This document shows positions 61,408 to 64,000 of a stretch of DNA of 64,000 nucleotides, piece by piece. Position numbers and translations under genes: made by a program. Origin of the DNA: Loigolactobacillus bifermentans DSM 20003 (lineage in GTDB: Bacteria > Bacillota > Bacilli > Lactobacillales > Lactobacillaceae); assembly GCF_001434575.1 (NCBI RefSeq), contig NZ_AZDA01000046.1, positions 124,001 to 188,000 of the forward strand, given 5' to 3'. The notes beneath the pieces were generated by a model, which ran no database searches, had not been told where the DNA came from, and worked only from the letters and a program-made list of their open reading frames with translations. Within the stretch, counting starts at the first letter, position 1. Each line of letters begins with the position of its first letter.

Positions 61408-62124
61408 TTATTTCAATAAGGTATGTTGAAAACCAGAAAAATCATGCACCGCATGTTCCCCAATTTTGATAATTGACTTTAGATTGATACTATTCACACC
61501 GCCTTGCCGTGGCCGGAATGTCACGCGGGTAAAACGGTATTTAAGCTGTTTTTTCACGTACATCACCGACAACAATACATTGGGTAAATTATACTTGTCT
61601 GGAATCTTCGCCAATAACGGCGCCAGGCTACTAGCCGACATTAACCGATAAGGCGTATTGGCATCCACTACCCAAACGTGGAACTGCGCCAACACCACCA
61701 GGCGCAAAACCTTGGTGACGATCCAACGGGCTAGGCCATCTTGCCGCACTTTGCGAAAGCCAAATTGTGCATCAAATTGCCGCCGTTGTTGCCAAAATGG
61801 CATAAACTCACTGGGCAACGTTTGCCCATCAGAATCCGTTTGAAAGATATAATCTGCATGATGGGCCACCGCATAGTGATAGCCAAATAACACGGTATCC
61901 CCATGACCGCCGTTGGGCTTGTCCAACACCAGCAATTGCGGCAACTGCTGGGCCAGCGCTTGTAGCTTCGCCAAGGTTTGATCACGACTGCCATCATTAA
62001 TGATCACCAGCCGACTGGTAGCACCAACCTGTTGCACGATTTCATGCCACTCTTTCGCCACCGCTTGAATATTATCCTGTTCGTTATAAGCTGGTATCAC
62101 AATGTATAAACAATCCTGAACCAT
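61408..62124 (-). CDS. Family-2 glycosyltransferase, DPM1/GtrB type without membrane helices
   Basis: 238 residues from the ATG at 62124 (site GAGGAGG); a longer frame upstream is rejected. YIVIPAYNEQDNI opens a GT2 domain, INDGSRDQT follows, and TDSDGQ near 98-103 is the metal-binding DxD motif. Short members of this group pass a sugar to a lipid carrier. No membrane helices are seen, so it must act with partners. Confidence 0.82.
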   Translation of the reverse strand: MVQDCLYIVIPAYNEQDNIQAVAKEWHEIVQQVGATSRLVIINDGSRDQTLAKLQALAQQLPQLLVLDKPNGGHGDTVLFGYHYAVAHHADYIFQTDSDGQTLPSEFMPFWQQRRQFDAQFGFRKVRQDGLARWIVTKVLRLVVLAQFHVWVVDANTPYRLMSASSLAPLLAKIPDKYNLPNVLLSVMYVKKQLKYRFTRVTFRPRQGGVNSINLKSIIKIGEHAVHDFSGFQHTLLK

Positions 62125-62230
62125 GCTAAATCCTCCTCTTATTTTAAGCCCATTACCTAACGCGCTAACACTGGAAACTGATGGAAGCATAGCAAACGTT
62201 CCTATTCGATTTAATGAGATTATCATGTGA

Positions 62231-62239
62231 ATTATAACA
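62231..62239 (-). promoter_or_regulatory. Extended -10 promoter within the EPS operon
   Basis: TGTTATAAT on the minus strand is a perfect extended -10 element, about 110 bp upstream of the GT2 start in a 280-bp AT-rich gap. No good -35 is found, which an extended -10 may not need. Genes from 62124 to 54191 could be transcribed separately. Confidence 0.45.
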
Positions 62240-62404
62240 TGAAAATAGTCAACAATTAACACTTTCATTAATGAATAATTGATATTTTCGTGAAACATAT
62301 GTGTACCACAAACCAGCGCTGTTACTGGCATTTATTAATGTGACGTTTTGTACAATCTGGCTTTGAAATTGGTCTAGCCGTTATTTTTGTGAAACAGCCG
62401 CTAA

Positions 62405-63847
62405 CTAACGGGCGAGATACCGGAAGAAAAACGCCTGCCGCTTCCCTAAGATGTTTTGGCGATAATCCGGTTGACGATCGATTGGTACAGCATACTCCAA
62501 ATGGCGTTGATTATCTTGAAATGGTCGCTGGTTAACTTTGGCCACATACCGATCCCGATCATAATTTACCGCACGCAAAATTTCATGGGTGGGTGTGACG
62601 GCGCCTAACCCGAATACTACCAATAAACAGATCAATTGGCGTGGTTGCGTCACACTGTTCGCCAAGGCTTGTTGCACCAATAAACATAACATCAGTAATG
62701 CGGGAATCGACACCCGCATGACAAAATCAGGTCCGGTCCCAATTTTGAAAAACGGACAAAGCAGTAAGATAACCAACAGCAGGTCAAATTCCGGATTGCG
62801 CCAATTCTGGCGCCACAATAACACGGCATATAACCCAACTTCAGTGACGATAAAGGCACCATAATAACCCCACTGCGTCAGCCCTTGTGGCAAGTTAAGG
62901 TGGATCTCGCTACTGACCTGATTGGCTGTGATAAACAACCCCAGCACCACCATTAACACCAAGCCAAGGCCGTTTTCCCAAGTCATGAGGTCGTGCCACC
63001 AAGGCCCTGTTTTTTGGCGCAGATGCTGTAGCGCCCAATACCCCACAAACGGCACTAACCCTAACAATGGCAACGGGCCGTACAACAAGCCCACACTAAA
63101 TACCGCCAACAACTGCCGGTTTTGGCGCATGGTTTTCAGCAATAAGAAAATCAGCCAACTGGGCAGTGCCTGGTTAAATACCCAATATAACTGGGTGGTA
63201 AAACTACTATATTGATAAGGGGTAGTCCACTCTAAGTGAGACGTCAATGTAACCTGTGCCAGATCTTGTAGCGTGATTACTTTGGCCAAAATATCGGCAC
63301 CACTGAAAAAAATCAGCACCAGCAACGGCCAAACAGCCAGTTGTCGACGCTGGGCACAAATCAAATAGTAGCATAATAACACACCACCGACGGCCCAAAC
63401 GGCTTGAAAATGTAGCCCTACCGCTAAGCCAAACACCTTGCCTAACCCAGCTGCCGGTAGCCAAAATCCAAAGTAGTACACCAAAGGTGCTTGATGAGAC
63501 GTGCTAAACCGCACGGGCCAAGGCTGATTGACCAAGGCTTCAAACACGCCATTGCGGCCTTTAAAATCAAAATTTTGAAAGGACAAGCCCCCAATGCCAG
63601 ATAAATAGACCCACAAAGCCGCTAGCAAAACCGCCACACCCAAATAAACGTAGGTTCGTTTTACGCGAAAATTCGGGACCCATACTTGTGGTGCTTGTTG
63701 AAATAAACGATAAGTGGGATAACTCAATAACACCAGTAATAATACCCACCAACTGGTTTTCAACCAGCCCACCAAAAAGATTAAAACGGGCACGTACAAA
63801 TAGACATAACTTAATCTGGTAAAAAAACGCGATTCTTGCTGTTCCAC
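62405..63847 (-). CDS. Multi-spanning membrane protein, possible GT-C glycosyltransferase
   Basis: 480 residues, 11-13 helices, starting at a GTG (63847) with AAGGAG. A loop after helix 3 reads LSFQNFDFKGRNGVFEALVN and the C-terminal part (about 430-480) is soluble and basic. Topology is that of GT-C transferases or polymer-related membrane proteins, but I recognise no signature motif. It follows the partial gene by 13 bp and so lies in the exopolysaccharide operon. Confidence 0.6.
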   Translation of the reverse strand: MEQQESRFFTRLSYVYLYVPVLIFLVGWLKTSWWVLLLVLLSYPTYRLFQQAPQVWVPNFRVKRTYVYLGVAVLLAALWVYLSGIGGLSFQNFDFKGRNGVFEALVNQPWPVRFSTSHQAPLVYYFGFWLPAAGLGKVFGLAVGLHFQAVWAVGGVLLCYYLICAQRRQLAVWPLLVLIFFSGADILAKVITLQDLAQVTLTSHLEWTTPYQYSSFTTQLYWVFNQALPSWLIFLLLKTMRQNRQLLAVFSVGLLYGPLPLLGLVPFVGYWALQHLRQKTGPWWHDLMTWENGLGLVLMVVLGLFITANQVSSEIHLNLPQGLTQWGYYGAFIVTEVGLYAVLLWRQNWRNPEFDLLLVILLLCPFFKIGTGPDFVMRVSIPALLMLCLLVQQALANSVTQPRQLICLLVVFGLGAVTPTHEILRAVNYDRDRYVAKVNQRPFQDNQRHLEYAVPIDRQPDYRQNILGKRQAFFFRYLAR

Positions 63848-63860
63848 TAAAAAACTCCTT

Positions 63861-64000
63861 TTAATATAACGCCGCTGATAAACCGACTAGATCATTGTAA
63901 GAATAAGACTGCTTGCCAACACTTAAAGCCCCGTACAGTGCAGAACTGACCTGCGTATTTTGCGCCTGCCATACCTGCGCCATTGCCTGATGATACGCCT
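63861..64000 (-). CDS. 3' end of an EPS-operon gene cut by the window edge (GH8-like?)
   Basis: An open frame enters from the right edge and ends with TAA at 63861, 13 bp before the next start. The 46 visible residues include QAQNTQVSSALYGAL and SYSYNDLVGLSAALY. In related loci a family-8 glycosyl hydrolase (BcsZ/PssZ type) is often encoded here, and the end is compatible with one, but the piece is too short to be sure. Confidence 0.45.
   Translation of the reverse strand, partial: AYHQAMAQVWQAQNTQVSSALYGALSVGKQSYSYNDLVGLSAALY

Noticed and set aside
61408-62331. N-terminal extension of the GT2 protein to 62331
   Set aside because: The first 69 codons have no glycosyltransferase features; GAGGAGG before the ATG at 62124 fixes the start, and a promoter lies in the region.

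Overview
The window reads as chromosomal DNA of a lactic acid bacterium of the family Lactobacillaceae. The evidence is gene content (PepN, KxYKxGKxW-type signal peptides on cell-wall proteins, Asp23/AmaP/GlsB envelope-stress genes, LytTR-DUF3021 and XRE-DUF3278 pairs, a BioY-acyl-CoA ligase-thiolase operon), AGGAGG-type ribosome binding sites and frequent TTG starts. The genus cannot be fixed from the sequence alone. I see no rRNA, tRNA, CRISPR array, insertion sequence or prophage. Most genes lie on the minus strand.

Layout. 1-8.1 kb: amino-acid ABC transporter, thioredoxin, Tag glycosylase, PgpA, a GNAT enzyme, a candidate small RNA, a SufT-like protein next to ilvD, and a membrane diguanylate cyclase. 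8.3-13.1 kb: NatAB-type ABC exporter, DHA2 drug exporter, LytTR-DUF3021 pair. 13.3-18.3 kb: a translationally coupled seven-gene operon led by bioY behind a canonical BirA operator; it encodes acyl-CoA ligase, thiolase, two hot-dog dehydratase-type proteins, a ketoreductase and a FabK-like enoyl reductase. 18.4-25.2 kb: TMEM175 channel, TetR/MFS and ArsR/MFS pairs, LysR/NhaC pair. 25.2-34.6 kb: PepN, a repeat-rich LPxTG protein, MarR plus YczE-like protein, and the amaP-DUF2273-asp23-glsB envelope-stress operon. 34.7-43.4 kb: TetR-controlled ABC-2 exporter and a 2000-residue mucin-binding-type adhesin. 43.6-54.1 kb: EAL phosphodiesterase, esterase, XRE/DUF3278, a yegTUVW-like kinase/ADP-ribosylglycohydrolase/MFS/GntR group, an AT-rich DUF4365 (possible defence) gene and small membrane ORFs. 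54.2-64 kb: a cyclic-di-GMP-linked exopolysaccharide operon resembling Listeria pss and bacterial bcs loci, with one gene broken by a one-base frameshift.

Connections. The diguanylate cyclase (7-8 kb), the EAL protein (43.7 kb) and a degenerate GGDEF protein keeping an I-site (54.2 kb) make a plausible synthesis/degradation/receptor set controlling the exopolysaccharide synthase.

The most unusual feature is a family of about 98-bp elements in one to three tandem copies directly upstream of four minus-strand genes (natA-like, lytTR, marR, asp23). Each array ends in the gene's own GGAGG Shine-Dalgarno. The copies share stem-loops whose arms change in compensatory fashion, so they look like a modular cis-acting RNA rather than a random repeat.
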